From contig NZ_VCNA01000017.1 of NCBI RefSeq assembly GCF_006170445.1, positions 50,138 through 114,137 on the forward strand: DNA of 64,000 bases, in the 5' to 3' direction. Below are positions 27,201 to 35,145 of the stretch, in pieces; position 1 is the first letter of the stretch; each line of letters starts with the position of its first letter. This DNA comes from Brevibacillus dissolubilis (GTDB lineage: Bacteria; Bacillota; Bacilli; Brevibacillales; Brevibacillaceae). The translations under genes and the position numbers were made by a program. The notes under the pieces were generated by a model, which made no database searches, had not been told where the DNA came from, and saw only the letters and a program-made list of their open reading frames with translations.

Positions 27201-28382
27201 CCATCAGGCAAAGCGCTGCTCGCTTGGTCCGAGCTGGAAGGTGAACAGCTGCCATTGCGACGGATTATGGACGAGTCCCGTTTTCAATATCATTTCTATC
27301 AAGCAGGTGATCTGTCCGCAGATAGCGCTGACAGTGAGTGGGACGAGGAGCTGTGGAAGCAGATCATCTCGCGCCAGCCAATCGAGATCACCGAGCGCGA
27401 CTATCGCTGGCAGCCGAAGATTGCCGAGGCACTTTCCTGGCAATACGGGCACGTCCATGCCACGAAGGCAGCCGCCAAGTGGAGCGTCACGGACTTGAAG
27501 AACATGAGAAGACGATCTCCCGATGATGCGGTTCACGTCGAAGAAATCATCAGGCTGGGCACAACCGGTCATTCCGAAGAGGGATTCTCCCTAGATAGAT
27601 CGAATAACCAGATAACCCGCTCCATTTCCGAAGCAGATGCAGAAGTCATGGAACGTACGAACCGAATCGGACAGGCTTTGACAAGCGGGGGCAGTGGTAT
27701 GGTTGCGGCACCACGCTCTGCGATCAGCAAAAAGCCCCGCTTTCTAAGCGTGGGTGGTGCTGACACCAGTGACGGACAGACCGCCGACAGCGTAACCACG
27801 TCTCCAACCGCTTCAGGCAAAAGCCCAGCGGCAAGCTTCACCAGCGCCGAGATCGGTACGCTCATGCACTTATTCATGCAGCATGTCGACCTGAGCGGCC
27901 CGCTGGATGAGGCAGACCTGAGGGAACAGCTCCTGCGTCTGTCTGACCGTGAGTTCATCAGCAGTGAACAAGCCAGACAGATCGATCTTCAGCCGATCAT
28001 CCGGTTCTTCGCATCTGATCTCGGTCAACGAATGAGACAGGCGAAAAATCTGTACCGCGAGCTATCCTTCACCGTGGCTCTGCCTGCCGATCAGGTCAAT
28101 CCTGATGAGATCGGCACCAGTCAGCTTCAGGGTGAGCAAATCCTGCTCCATGGCGTGATTGACTGCCTGATCGAAGACGCAGATGGCACGCTCTGCCTGA
28201 TCGACTATAAAACCGACCGCCTGTATGGCAGTGACGAAGAAGCGGCCAAGGAACTAACCCGCCGCTACCGTCAGCAAATCAGCTGGTATGCAATAGCCAT
28301 CGGACAGGCGGTGGGCAGACAGGTGCGTAACGCCTACCTGTATTCCTTCTCCAGACACATGGCTGTACCCATCCGTTTGTAA
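24270..28382 (+). CDS. addA: AddA subunit of the ATP-dependent helicase-nuclease
   Basis: A 1370-residue UvrD-type helicase with a RecB-family nuclease domain. The Q motif WTDEQWQAI and Walker A AAAGSGKTS (Lys36) open the protein; DEYQDIN is motif II, VALTRAREKL is the late helicase motif, and the nuclease site is LIDYKTDR with Asp1312 and Lys1314. A variable linker rich in Ser and Thr (about residues 1120-1190) separates helicase and nuclease parts. The ATG at 24270 sits in the last codons of addB behind GGAAGGAGGAGG; an upstream in-frame ATG is inside addB and lacks such a site. It is the last gene of the block, closed by a terminator at 28415. Confidence 0.96.
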   Translation: MTNPIEKPSHWTDEQWQAIIKRGNNLLVAAAAGSGKTSVLVERLIRRITDTQDPVGVDQLLVVTFTNAAAAEMRHRIGDALKKALETDPDSAHLRRQLTLLSRAAITTLHSFCLGLLRQYYYMVELDPDFRIADQMEAELLRQDILEQKFEEWYEHDEAFVALADSYIDGQDDAALAHLILRLYDFSRSHPTPNEWMQEAAEMFALDDDTPLESLKWVQSLLHSIKLELTGIESQLGKAALLAGSPEGPNGYVPLLEKERDAVTQAAQACDRGFDALADAMKAISFGRLPAAKDVDVATKEQCQDLRNGAKDKINKLMEDYFASDSDAYHRDLRQTAFYMKTLVRLVIEFGDTFHKEKMERALVDFSDLEHLALRILVVTNEDGTLQPSPIAQGLREQFAEVLVDEYQDINLVQETLLQMVSRDGLGDVPANRFMVGDVKQSIYRFRLAEPNLFMEKYRTYQREEELDPWTAEQIASGELPQPVGERIDLAANFRSRKEVVDAVNFLFRQIMSEGVGEINYDRSAELICRASYPEIEPEQLDVEVHLINRRAPELEAGEGEDSYDSDSEITSSGGTSLTDERQLAEEATAAQLEARLIASRIRKWMEPGVGGKPLLVYDKQEGGMRPLKYKDIVILLRATAGWGPTMADEFKKAGIPIYVEQTDGYFSATEVDVMLSLLRVIDNPKQDIPLAAVLRSPLYRLSETELAAIRIHSPGSPFYQAVQLYHEAHREQTREQLVRKLNHFYHNLAEWRTRARRGSLAELISQIYRETSYVDYVATLENGQQRQANLRALYDKARQYEATTYRGLFRFLRFIDRLQEQQSDFGEARTMGESEDVVRLMTIHKSKGLEFPVVFVAGMGKQFNTSDTKARFLLHKDLGFGPQVVDTDLRLRYPSLAYLGIRQQLKREMLAEEMRVLYVALTRAREKLLLVGSAKDLGKSISLWSQQSGDQENLSDEDLIQAKNYLDWVGRALLRHPSGKALLAWSELEGEQLPLRRIMDESRFQYHFYQAGDLSADSADSEWDEELWKQIISRQPIEITERDYRWQPKIAEALSWQYGHVHATKAAAKWSVTDLKNMRRRSPDDAVHVEEIIRLGTTGHSEEGFSLDRSNNQITRSISEADAEVMERTNRIGQALTSGGSGMVAAPRSAISKKPRFLSVGGADTSDGQTADSVTTSPTASGKSPAASFTSAEIGTLMHLFMQHVDLSGPLDEADLREQLLRLSDREFISSEQARQIDLQPIIRFFASDLGQRMRQAKNLYRELSFTVALPADQVNPDEIGTSQLQGEQILLHGVIDCLIEDADGTLCLIDYKTDRLYGSDEEAAKELTRRYRQQISWYAIAIGQAVGRQVRNAYLYSFSRHMAVPIRL

Positions 28383-28414
28383 CTAAAAGGAAGAGGGAAG
28401 CGTCAAACTAGGAG

Positions 28415-28459
28415 AGGAACCTCATCAGCCACAGGTGCTTTTTCCGAGGTTCCTTTTTT
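28415..28459 (+). terminator. Rho-independent terminator after addA
   Basis: AGGAACCTC (28415-28423) pairs with GAGGTTCCT (28446-28454), followed by TTTTT. Confidence 0.8.
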
Positions 28460-28487
28460 GCAGGGAAAATGAGAGGAGTATTTTTCC

Positions 28488-30197
28488 ATGAAGAATCACC
28501 GATTACAACCGATTCTGCTTACTGTATGTACGGCGGCTCTTTTGTCGCTTCCGCTTTCAGGATGCTCTCTTTTTGAAGATCAGACGCCTGCGGTCAGCGC
28601 CTCCAAGCCGAATAAGGCAGAACCAACAATCGAACAGCAGCCCTCAGCCGATGAGGATACGGCAGACCTGACTGCCGCTTCTGTGATTGAGTGGGCGGCG
28701 TCAGAAGAACCAGCCCTCCAGCCGATTGATCCGGCAGCAGGGGCTCAGATAACGCTCGTAGATGATCCGCGCTTCTATGCATCATCACCATCGAAGACAG
28801 AGCCGACAGGCAAACAGCTCAACGCACTGGTCACGAAGGTCAATCCAGCGGCACAGACCTACCTGATCCGCTTCGCCGAGCCGATGCAGCGCAATACGGT
28901 CGAGCAAGCCGTACAGGCGAATCTGAATCATCCGTCCAAACTGTATAGCACCTTGGAAACTTCTAAATCAACGGCTGCTTTTGTCTGGCAGGATGATCAG
29001 ACTGTCAAGGTGACAATCACGCCTACCGTGCTGCCGAATACTCCTTATGCGCGTCTCGGATATCTGGTAGACCCCAACGGTGCCAAGACCAAGACCAATC
29101 AACTCAAAGACAACATGCCGATTTTTTCAGCGATCCTGGATCTGCCTAAGCAACTCTGGCGTCTCTCGCTAGAGACTGGCCAGAGTGAAAAGCTGGGCTT
29201 GCCTGCCGCGTACTATCACACGCACAACTTCATTTCAGCAGACCAACGCTATCTATTGCTGGAACGTAACGCGACCTATTGTGAGTGTGACCGTGATCCG
29301 GGAAGCATCCATGATCTCTATGACTTCAAAACCAACAAACTCACCCGCTATAATCTGGAGCTGTACACCAGCTACCGTGGGCCGGGGAAATTTTATGTGG
29401 ACCGCCGTGGATTCATGTTTGCGGCAGATTCCGAAGAGGCGGCTAAAGTAGCGGAAGCCTCTGGTTCTCATGTGATTACGGTCGAACTGCCGGGTTTCAT
29501 CCACGGAGCGGCATTCAGCAAAGACTTCACCAAGCTGCTGATCGCACTGGGAGAAGAGGAGCAGAAGAAGGATTTTGACTTCGTCATCTATGATATCGGC
29601 AGCCGTCAGACCCGTACCTTTGCCAAGGCCCTGCCAGGCTATGCGGAGGCTTCGCAAGTCGACTCTCGTATTTACCCAATCCGTATGATCGATGACAGTC
29701 AGCACGTCGCTATCCTTCTCGGAGATGGGCAGGATCTGGCCCAACACTGGTTCCGCTATGATTGGACGACCGGCAAGATCGAGCCGTGGACACCACCTGC
29801 AACGCCTGGACAAGAAGGATATTTTGATTTTACCGCGTCGGCAGATGGGGAGTATCTCGTCTCGTTCGACAAGCAGCTCTATCAGCAGGATCAGAAAATC
29901 ATGGACATCCCAGACCACAGCAAAGGAGTCTGGATGCCTGTGAGCGACCAGTACGTCGCCCTCCATGAAAAAATCATTCAGCCTGCAACCACCGCAACCC
30001 AACCTGCACCCGCCACAACTCCTGACAAACCTCAACCGGCGCAAAACGAATACTCGGTAAGCATCGTTGATCCAACCAGCAAATCAAGCAAGCCGCTGTT
30101 GTCTGGGATGAAGGTACCAGTAGATCTGGTAGGTGTCGATCCGACGGAAAAATGGCTGTATCTTATGGCTGATACGCGGATTACGAAGCTGCCGTAA
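28488..30197 (+). CDS. Lipoprotein with Ig-like and beta-propeller-like regions
   Basis: A 569-residue exported lipoprotein. The signal peptide ends in a lipobox LSGC at about residues 23-26, so the mature protein is anchored to the outer face of the membrane. A Ser/Thr/Pro-rich linker follows. Residues about 105-200 resemble an Ig-like domain of the SbsA/Big_5 type (VNPAAQTYLIRFAEPMQRNTVEQAV). The rest contains repeated blade-like segments (YLLLERNATYCECDRDPGSIHDLYDFKTNKL, YLVSFDKQLYQQD), suggesting a beta-propeller. A short Pro/Thr/Ala linker occurs near residue 505. I do not recognise a named family; a cell-envelope binding or sensing role is likely. GAGAGGAG precedes the ATG. Confidence 0.7.
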   Translation: MKNHRLQPILLTVCTAALLSLPLSGCSLFEDQTPAVSASKPNKAEPTIEQQPSADEDTADLTAASVIEWAASEEPALQPIDPAAGAQITLVDDPRFYASSPSKTEPTGKQLNALVTKVNPAAQTYLIRFAEPMQRNTVEQAVQANLNHPSKLYSTLETSKSTAAFVWQDDQTVKVTITPTVLPNTPYARLGYLVDPNGAKTKTNQLKDNMPIFSAILDLPKQLWRLSLETGQSEKLGLPAAYYHTHNFISADQRYLLLERNATYCECDRDPGSIHDLYDFKTNKLTRYNLELYTSYRGPGKFYVDRRGFMFAADSEEAAKVAEASGSHVITVELPGFIHGAAFSKDFTKLLIALGEEEQKKDFDFVIYDIGSRQTRTFAKALPGYAEASQVDSRIYPIRMIDDSQHVAILLGDGQDLAQHWFRYDWTTGKIEPWTPPATPGQEGYFDFTASADGEYLVSFDKQLYQQDQKIMDIPDHSKGVWMPVSDQYVALHEKIIQPATTATQPAPATTPDKPQPAQNEYSVSIVDPTSKSSKPLLSGMKVPVDLVGVDPTEKWLYLMADTRITKLP

Positions 30198-30254
30198 GGT
30201 TGTATGGAAGCAGGTATTCTCCAATATGTTGTAAGGTAACGATTCCAAGCCTTG

Positions 30255-30285
30255 CCCCGACGCCGCCAGACGGAATCCGTCGGGG
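30255..30285 (+). terminator. Stable hairpin, possible terminator
   Basis: CCCCGACG (30255-30262) pairs with CGTCGGGG (30278-30285). The following T content is low, so termination is uncertain. The rest of the 30198-30490 gap holds only the purU promoter. Confidence 0.4.
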
Positions 30286-30420
30286 TATTCTTGTCAGCTT
30301 GTTTCACGGGAATGGATATGCTCTCCTGTAAGCCCATCCAGCAAGCCAACCCACACATCTACTCCAACAACAGACTCAATCGATTGGATAAATTTTATTG
30401 TAGACATGATCGGTCAACCC

Positions 30421-30450
30421 TTTCTTGTGAAAAAACGGACATGATATACT
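30421..30450 (+). promoter_or_regulatory. Probable purU promoter
   Basis: TTTCTT (30421-30426), 18-bp spacer, extended -10 TGATATACT with TATACT at 30445-30450, about 40 bp before the purU start. Confidence 0.55.
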
Positions 30451-30490
30451 CATAAGATCAAAAATCAGTGTCAAAGAAGGAGTAGGAACA

Positions 30491-31390
30491 ATGCAACGTT
30501 TATCAGAACGGGAATGGCAAGCTTATCAGGAGAAGCATAAGGATCGCGGGCGTCTGCTGATCTCTTGCCCGGACCAGCCGGGAATCGTGGCGGCAGTGTC
30601 CAAGTTTTTATCCGAACATGGGGCCAATATCACCCAATCGGATCAGTTCTCCACAGACCCGGAGGGCGGTAGATTTTTTATGAGGATCGAATTCGACGTG
30701 CCTGGCTTGGGCGAATGCTGCAGCCGTCTGCGTGAGTCATTCCGTCCGGTGGCAGAGGAATTCAACATGGAGTGGCAGATCGTTGAGGCTTCCAAGCGCA
30801 AGCGCATGGTGATTTTCGTCTCCAAAATGGAGCACTGTCTCTTGGAGCTGCTCTGGCAATATAATTCTGGGGCTTTGATCGCCGATATCCCGATGGTCAT
30901 CAGTAACCACCCAGACCTGAAGGAGACCGTCGAGTCGTTCGGCATTCCATACCATCACATCCCTGTGACTAAAGAGACCAAAGCAGAAGCGGAGCAAAAG
31001 CAGATCGAGCTGGTCAAAGGCAATGCCGACGTGATCGTACTCGCCCGCTATATGCAGGTGCTTTCCTCGCAGTTTTTGATCGATTTCCCGAATCAGATCA
31101 TCAATATCCACCACTCGTTCTTGCCGGCATTCGTCGGGGCGAAACCGTACGAGCGTGCCTATGAGCGCGGGGTTAAGCTGACAGGTGCGACCGCCCACTA
31201 TGTCACGGAGGAGCTGGATGCAGGCCCGATCATCGAGCAGGATGTGGAGCGCGTCACCCACCGTCAGGACCTCGACCAACAAAAACAAACAGGGAAGCTC
31301 GTTGAGCGCAATGTCCTCGCCCGCGCTGTCAAATGGCATCTGGAAGACCGCGTGCTGGTACATGGCAACAAGACGATTGTGTTTCCATAA
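30491..31390 (+). CDS. purU: Formyltetrahydrofolate deformylase
   Basis: A 299-residue cytoplasmic enzyme that hydrolyses 10-formyl-tetrahydrofolate to formate and tetrahydrofolate, balancing one-carbon pools. The N-terminal ACT domain (about 20-95, [26 protein letters not shown]) is followed by a formyltransferase-fold domain with [11 protein letters not shown] and [20 protein letters not shown], containing the catalytic Asn/His/Asp set of the family. Length matches known PurU. GAAGGAG precedes the ATG. It is monocistronic. The ACT domain sets it apart from PurN. Confidence 0.95.
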   Translation: MQRLSEREWQAYQEKHKDRGRLLISCPDQPGIVAAVSKFLSEHGANITQSDQFSTDPEGGRFFMRIEFDVPGLGECCSRLRESFRPVAEEFNMEWQIVEASKRKRMVIFVSKMEHCLLELLWQYNSGALIADIPMVISNHPDLKETVESFGIPYHHIPVTKETKAEAEQKQIELVKGNADVIVLARYMQVLSSQFLIDFPNQIINIHHSFLPAFVGAKPYERAYERGVKLTGATAHYVTEELDAGPIIEQDVERVTHRQDLDQQKQTGKLVERNVLARAVKWHLEDRVLVHGNKTIVFP

Positions 31391-31397
31391 CTCAATG

Positions 31398-31441
31398 AAA
31401 AAAAGCTAACTGCCTGATTCAAAAGCAGTTAGCTTTTTTTA
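31398..31441. terminator. Bidirectional terminator between purU and the convergent hydrolase
   Basis: AGCTAACTGC (31404-31413) pairs perfectly with GCAGTTAGCT (31424-31433), flanked by an A run on the left and a T run on the right. The stop codon of the minus-strand hydrolase overlaps its right edge. Confidence 0.9.
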
Positions 31442-32137
31442 TCGATACCGCCCAGCGAGATGTGGTAGTTTGCGCTCCAGCGTCTGGTGTACGTAATGGA
31501 TCACGTCATCGGCCTCTTCGCCAAGCAGGATCAGATGCCCGGACCGCTCAAAATACTCCACCTGCACATCATCACTGCCCACTTGCCTGCGCAAATGCTC
31601 GGCGCTCACAGACTGTACGGTATCATCCCGTCTGCCTTGGACAATCGTATAGGGACAGGTGATCTCTGGGAGCAGCCTCTTCGTCTCGGTCAAGAGCTTG
31701 CGGAACTCCAGCATCGAGCGGAGCGGAATGCGGAACATGCTGTTCAGATACCGGGCCGCCACCGTGCGGAAATCCTCGCGCAGATAGCTATAGGCTTGCC
31801 GCACATCCCAGTAATGATAGGGGGTGCAGAGGGTGAACAGCATCTCCACCGGATATTTGGCGGCCAGATTAAGCCCCAATAAGCCACCCATCGAAAAACC
31901 GATGACAATGATATGGTCGGAGCGCATCCGCAGCCGCTTGTAGCCTTCTTCGGCAGAGGTCAGCCACTGACGCCGATTCGACAGCTTCAATTGCCGGCGT
32001 GTCATCCCGTGGCCTTCCAGAGTGGGGCACTCCACCACATAGCCTTTTTCCTGTAAAAAGCGGGCGAGCGGCAGTACCTCCTTGATATCTCCGGCAAAGC
32101 CGTGCAGGATCAGGACTCCCGTTTTTTGCGTGGACAT
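31439..32137 (-). CDS. Alpha/beta hydrolase (carboxylesterase/monoacylglycerol lipase-like)
   Basis: A 232-residue serine hydrolase. The oxyanion region LILHGFAGD, the nucleophile elbow GFSMGG with Ser82, a late Asp in GRRDDTV and His in ERSGHLILL form the usual triad. The length and motifs resemble the Est30-type carboxylesterases of thermophilic Bacilli, which cleave short- to medium-chain esters. AAAGGAG lies before the ATG at 32137. It lies downstream of scoB on the same strand, separated by a hairpin, so co-transcription is possible but weak. Confidence 0.88.
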   Translation of the reverse strand: MSTQKTGVLILHGFAGDIKEVLPLARFLQEKGYVVECPTLEGHGMTRRQLKLSNRRQWLTSAEEGYKRLRMRSDHIIVIGFSMGGLLGLNLAAKYPVEMLFTLCTPYHYWDVRQAYSYLREDFRTVAARYLNSMFRIPLRSMLEFRKLLTETKRLLPEITCPYTIVQGRRDDTVQSVSAEHLRRQVGSDDVQVEYFERSGHLILLGEEADDVIHYVHQTLERKLPHLAGRYR

Positions 32138-32174
32138 GGGGAAGGCTCCTTTCTTTTTTCATCAAAAGATGAGC

Positions 32175-32221
32175 GAAAGAGAAAGACCAACACGGCCTGT
32201 GAAACATACAGGTGTTGGTCT
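32175..32221 (-). terminator. Terminator after scoB (minus strand)
   Basis: AGACCAACAC (32184-32193) pairs with GTGTTGGTCT (32212-32221); on the minus strand the stem is followed by TTTCTCTTTC, a modest T tract. An internal CCTGT/ACAGG extends the hairpin. Confidence 0.55.
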
Positions 32222-32263
32222 CATCTCTGCCATTATATCCAAGTATGGTACGCTTACCAGCGA

Positions 32264-32920
32264 TTAAAACGTGACGGTTTTGAGGTTGTCAGAGATGATC
32301 AGCTTCGGCTGGGTCACCGCTTGGATGTCTTCTGCTGTAAAGCCTTCTGCTACTTCCACCAGAACCAGTCCTTGCTCGGTTACGTCGAGGACAGCACGGT
32401 CAGTGATGATGCGGTTGACGACGCGTTGGCCGGTCAGAGGGAGCGAGCACTCATTCAGAATCTTGGACTCGCCATGCTTGTTGACATGCTCCATGATGAC
32501 GACGATGCGTTTGGCCCCGTGTACGAGGTCCATCGCGCCGCCCATACCTTTGACCATTTTGCCTGGGATCATCCAGTTAGCGAGGTCACCTGTGCCGGAT
32601 ACTTCCATCGCACCGAGGATGGCGAGGTCGATGTGACCGCCGCGGATCATTGCGAAGGATTCTGCACTGGAGAAGTAAGCAGCGCCTGGGATCGCGGTGA
32701 CGGTTTCTTTGCCCGCGTTGACCAGGTCAGGGTCTACTTCGTCTTCGCCAGGGTATGGCCCGATGCCGAGAAGACCGTTTTCGGATTGCAGGACAACGGT
32801 TTTGCCCTCTGGGATGTAGTTGGCTACCAGTGTCGGCATACCGATTCCGAGGTTGACGTAATAGCCGTCTTCTATTTCTTGTGCCGCGCGCATGGCGACT
32901 TGTTCACGTGTGAGCGTCAT
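32264..32920 (-). CDS. scoB: 3-oxoacid CoA-transferase subunit B
   Basis: A 218-residue beta subunit of an acetoacetate:succinyl-CoA-type CoA-transferase. The catalytic glutamate is Glu47 in [11 protein letters not shown], which forms the CoA thioester intermediate. The glycine-rich start [16 protein letters not shown] is typical. With ScoA it moves CoA from succinyl-CoA (or acetyl-CoA) to acetoacetate. AGGAGG precedes the ATG; only 35 nt separate it from scoA, so the two form an operon. Butyrate-acetoacetate CoA-transferase (AtoAD) is the main alternative; motifs do not discriminate. Confidence 0.93.
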   Translation of the reverse strand: MTLTREQVAMRAAQEIEDGYYVNLGIGMPTLVANYIPEGKTVVLQSENGLLGIGPYPGEDEVDPDLVNAGKETVTAIPGAAYFSSAESFAMIRGGHIDLAILGAMEVSGTGDLANWMIPGKMVKGMGGAMDLVHGAKRIVVIMEHVNKHGESKILNECSLPLTGQRVVNRIITDRAVLDVTEQGLVLVEVAEGFTAEDIQAVTQPKLIISDNLKTVTF

Positions 32921-32955
32921 GGAAATCCTCCTCGTCTAAAAGGGATAGGGTGTGA

Positions 32956-33648
32956 CTACTTACGGGTGGTGCGGCGTTCGATGCGTTTTTCAAAAGAAGG
33001 CGCTTGGATCAGGCGCTGTACGTAGACGCTTGGCGTGTGGATCTGATCTGGCTCCAGCTCACCGATTTCGACGATTTCTTCTACTTCGACGATGGTGATT
33101 TTTCCGGCAGCGGCCATCATTGGGTTGAAGTTGCGGGCTGTCTTGCGGAATACGAGGTTGCCCATCTTGTCTGCTTTCCACGCCTTGATCAGCGCGAAGT
33201 CACCGACGATGCCGTGCTCCAGCAGATAATCTTTACCGTCAAAATTACGGATTTCGCGGCCTTCTGCGATTGGGGTACCTACGCCAGCCGGAGTATAGAA
33301 AGCGGGAATGCCTGCACCGCCTGCACGGACGCGCTCAGCCAGAGTACCTTGTGGGGTCAATTCTACCTCCAGCTCGCCGGAGAGGAATTGGCGTTCGAAT
33401 TCTTTGTTTTCACCCACGTAGGAGGAAACCATTTTCTTGATTTGCCGTTCTTTGAGCAAAAGGCCAAGGCCCCAGTCGTCCACACCGCAGTTGTTGGAGA
33501 CGACAGTCAGATCCTTCGTGCCTTTGTCACGCAGGGCGATGATCAGATTCTCAGGAATACCTACCAGACCAAAACCGCCCACCAAAAGCGTGGCACCGTC
33601 ATGGATATCGGCAACGATTTCGGAATAAGAATCATAGATTTTTGCCAT
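32956..33648 (-). CDS. scoA: 3-oxoacid CoA-transferase subunit A
   Basis: A 230-residue alpha subunit paired with ScoB. The N-terminal [19 protein letters not shown] is the conserved CoA-binding glycine-rich segment, and [30 protein letters not shown] is a family hallmark. The ATG at 33648 follows GGGAG at eight bases; a GTG three codons earlier overlaps the ribosome-binding site. A CcpA-like cre and an inverted repeat sit just upstream (33681-33707), suggesting carbon-catabolite control. An SDR dehydrogenase gene further upstream on the same strand could supply acetoacetate from 3-hydroxybutyrate; that link is inference. Confidence 0.93.
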   Translation of the reverse strand: MAKIYDSYSEIVADIHDGATLLVGGFGLVGIPENLIIALRDKGTKDLTVVSNNCGVDDWGLGLLLKERQIKKMVSSYVGENKEFERQFLSGELEVELTPQGTLAERVRAGGAGIPAFYTPAGVGTPIAEGREIRNFDGKDYLLEHGIVGDFALIKAWKADKMGNLVFRKTARNFNPMMAAAGKITIVEVEEIVEIGELEPDQIHTPSVYVQRLIQAPSFEKRIERRTTRK

Positions 33649-33680
33649 GAAGTTCACTCCCGCCAGAATTATTTGCGATT

Positions 33681-33707
33681 CGTTTACCTCTTTGTAAACG
33701 CTGTCAT
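33681..33707. promoter_or_regulatory. Inverted repeat and cre-like site upstream of scoA
   Basis: CGTTTAC (33681-33687) is inverted as GTAAACG (33694-33700). TTGTAAACGCTGTCAT (33692-33707) matches the CcpA cre consensus WTGNAANCGNWWNCAW with one mismatch. The site is 33-60 bp upstream of the scoA ATG. Confidence 0.5.
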
Positions 33708-33885
33708 GTAAATTTTATCAAAGGATAGGCTATGGGGGAAGGTTTATCGGAAAAACTTTTCAGAAAATAAATGGGATTCGCTACAAGTTATTTGTATGAA
33801 TCTCCCAAGAGCGGTATGAGCGGGCGGGGAGGTGTGGTATACTTTTGAGTAGAACAACGGTTATACTGTGTGGAATAAGGCCATA

Positions 33886-33929
33886 CAGTAAAAAAGACCA
33901 CTCTGGTGCGGCTAACACCAAAGCGGTCT
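33886..33929 (-). terminator. Minus-strand terminator of the second antisense locus
   Basis: On the minus strand AGACCGCTTTGGTG pairs with CACCAGAGTGGTCT, followed by TTTTTTAC. It has the same design as the toxin terminator at 7070-7107. Confidence 0.6.
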
Positions 33930-34022
33930 TGGATAAACGATGCTGTAGGAGAGTGCCCTGCGGCGTGCTACTTTTAAGTGGTGAAACATCGGAGCTGTAA
34001 GCCCACCGAAGGCGGCAACCTC

Positions 34023-34085
34023 CTACTTGGTGGGCTTGCGCTTGCTCCACTGTCTACGAATCCAACGGTAGATGAATTGAAACAA
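34023..34085 (-). CDS. Possible 20-residue toxin-like peptide (TTG start)
   Basis: In the position where the first locus has its toxin, the minus strand has GAGGAG six bases before a TTG (34085) that opens a 20-residue frame: a short aromatic/aliphatic stretch (FQFIYRWI) followed by a basic tail (RRQWSKRKPTK). No ATG start is available and the ribosome-binding site lies in the terminator stem of the SDR gene. It may be a real toxin, a decayed one, or chance. Confidence 0.3.
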   Translation of the reverse strand: MFQFIYRWIRRQWSKRKPTK

Positions 34086-34119
34086 AAGACGCTCCTCATT
34101 CGCGGGAAGCGTCTTTTTT
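34084..34119. terminator. Bidirectional terminator
   Basis: AAAAGACGCT (34084-34093) pairs with AGCGTCTTTT (34108-34117). It ends the plus-strand antisense RNA and, on the other strand, the SDR gene. Confidence 0.85.
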
Positions 34120-34159
34120 GCATGGAATAAAGCGTCTACGTTCAAACAGCGAAAACCTC

Positions 34160-34912
34160 TTACTTAAACTCCGCATATCCATCATCAACCATCACGACAC
34201 TGCCGTTAATCCCATCGGCCTCACCGCTCGCCAGAAAAGCCACCACATTGGCGATCTGCTCCGGTTGCATCAGCTTGTTGCGCATTTGCTGACGGGCGAG
34301 GTGTTCGCTGAGGCCTGCATCTTTGTAACCTTGAATGATTGGGGTATCGACACCGCCCGGTGCTACCGCTACGACGCGGATGTTGTGCGGAGCCAGTTCA
34401 AGTGCTGCGGATTGGGTCATCATCTTGACCGCACCTTTGGCCGCATGATAGCCGATGACGCCCCGTGATGCCATGTAGGCAAAGACAGAGGCAGTATTGA
34501 TGATCGTACCGTGGATGCCAAGCTCGGCCATCTTTTTCCCGGCGGCAAGGATGCCGTAGAAGACACCGTACTGGTTGACCTTGACGACTCTATCGTAGTC
34601 TTCAGGCGTCTGCTCCAGAAGCGGACGGTTCACACCGATGCCCGCATTGTTAAACATAGTATCGATGCGCCCGTATTGCTCAACCGCGAAGTTGACGGCA
34701 CGCTCGACTTCACTGTATTCCGCTACATTGGTTTGAATAAAACTTGCCTCACCACCGGCTGCACGGATCAGTTCGACCGTTTCAGTCCCGGTAGTTTCAT
34801 TGAATTCCGCTACGACCACTTTTGCCCCTTCTTGCGCAAATTTGAGCGCTGTCGCCCGACCGATTCCGCTGCCCGCACCTGTGATGACGGCTGCTTTTCC
34901 TTGAAGCTTCAT
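34160..34912 (-). CDS. Short-chain dehydrogenase/reductase
   Basis: A 250-residue classical SDR. The cofactor motif TGAGSGIG is at residues 11-18, NNAG at 88-91, and the catalytic Ser142, Tyr155 and Lys159 are present. Glu36 at the end of the second beta strand favours NAD over NADP. The ATG at 34912 follows AAGGTGAGG; an in-frame ATG 45 nt further upstream is not preceded by such a site. It is on the same strand as scoAB, about 510 bp upstream, so a 3-hydroxybutyrate dehydrogenase role is attractive but not shown. Other SDR substrates remain possible. Confidence 0.88.
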   Translation of the reverse strand: MKLQGKAAVITGAGSGIGRATALKFAQEGAKVVVAEFNETTGTETVELIRAAGGEASFIQTNVAEYSEVERAVNFAVEQYGRIDTMFNNAGIGVNRPLLEQTPEDYDRVVKVNQYGVFYGILAAGKKMAELGIHGTIINTASVFAYMASRGVIGYHAAKGAVKMMTQSAALELAPHNIRVVAVAPGGVDTPIIQGYKDAGLSEHLARQQMRNKLMQPEQIANVVAFLASGEADGINGSVVMVDDGYAEFK

Positions 34913-35061
34913 TCGTCCGAACCTCACCTTTCCAATCCATAAAGGAGTATTTATCAACCGTTAAAAACATTCCCTATATAGGTAAAAAAGTCCTCCAGTC
35001 TGAACACTTGCAGAAGAAGAGGCAAAGCAACCTGATATAATCAAAAATATTTTACTAAGTC

Positions 35062-35105
35062 CTAGTTTTTACCTTTTCAAACCCCCTGCGAATTAGGTAA
35101 ACTAG
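35062..35105 (+). promoter_or_regulatory. Promoter with flanking inverted repeat before the oxygenase gene
   Basis: TTTTCA (35074-35079), 18-bp spacer, TAAACT (35098-35103). The promoter is framed by an imperfect inverted repeat, CTAGTTTTTACC (35062-35073) and GGTAAACTAG (35096-35105), which could be a repressor site. Confidence 0.45.
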
Positions 35106-35145
35106 TTGAGCAAATAGTATGACCCAATTAGGAGGGTATCTCAAC

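Larger units (their letters stand above)
33850..34119 (+). ncRNA. Putative antisense RNA, second type I-like locus
   Basis: An extended -10 TGGTATACT (33835-33843) resembles that of the 7063 RNA (TGGTAAACT). The predicted RNA runs through a hairpin (33892-33929) with the loop motif GTGCGGCTAACACC, nearly the same as GTGCGGTAACACC at the first locus, and another stem (AGCCCACC with GGTGGGCT, near 34008-34036). It ends at the terminator 34084-34119. The minus strand carries a terminator at the first hairpin, as in locus 1. Homology of the two loci is seen in sequence; function is inferred. Confidence 0.55.

Noticed and set aside
30252..30455. 67-codon frame upstream of purU
   Set aside because: It covers a hairpin and the purU promoter, with no ribosome-binding site.
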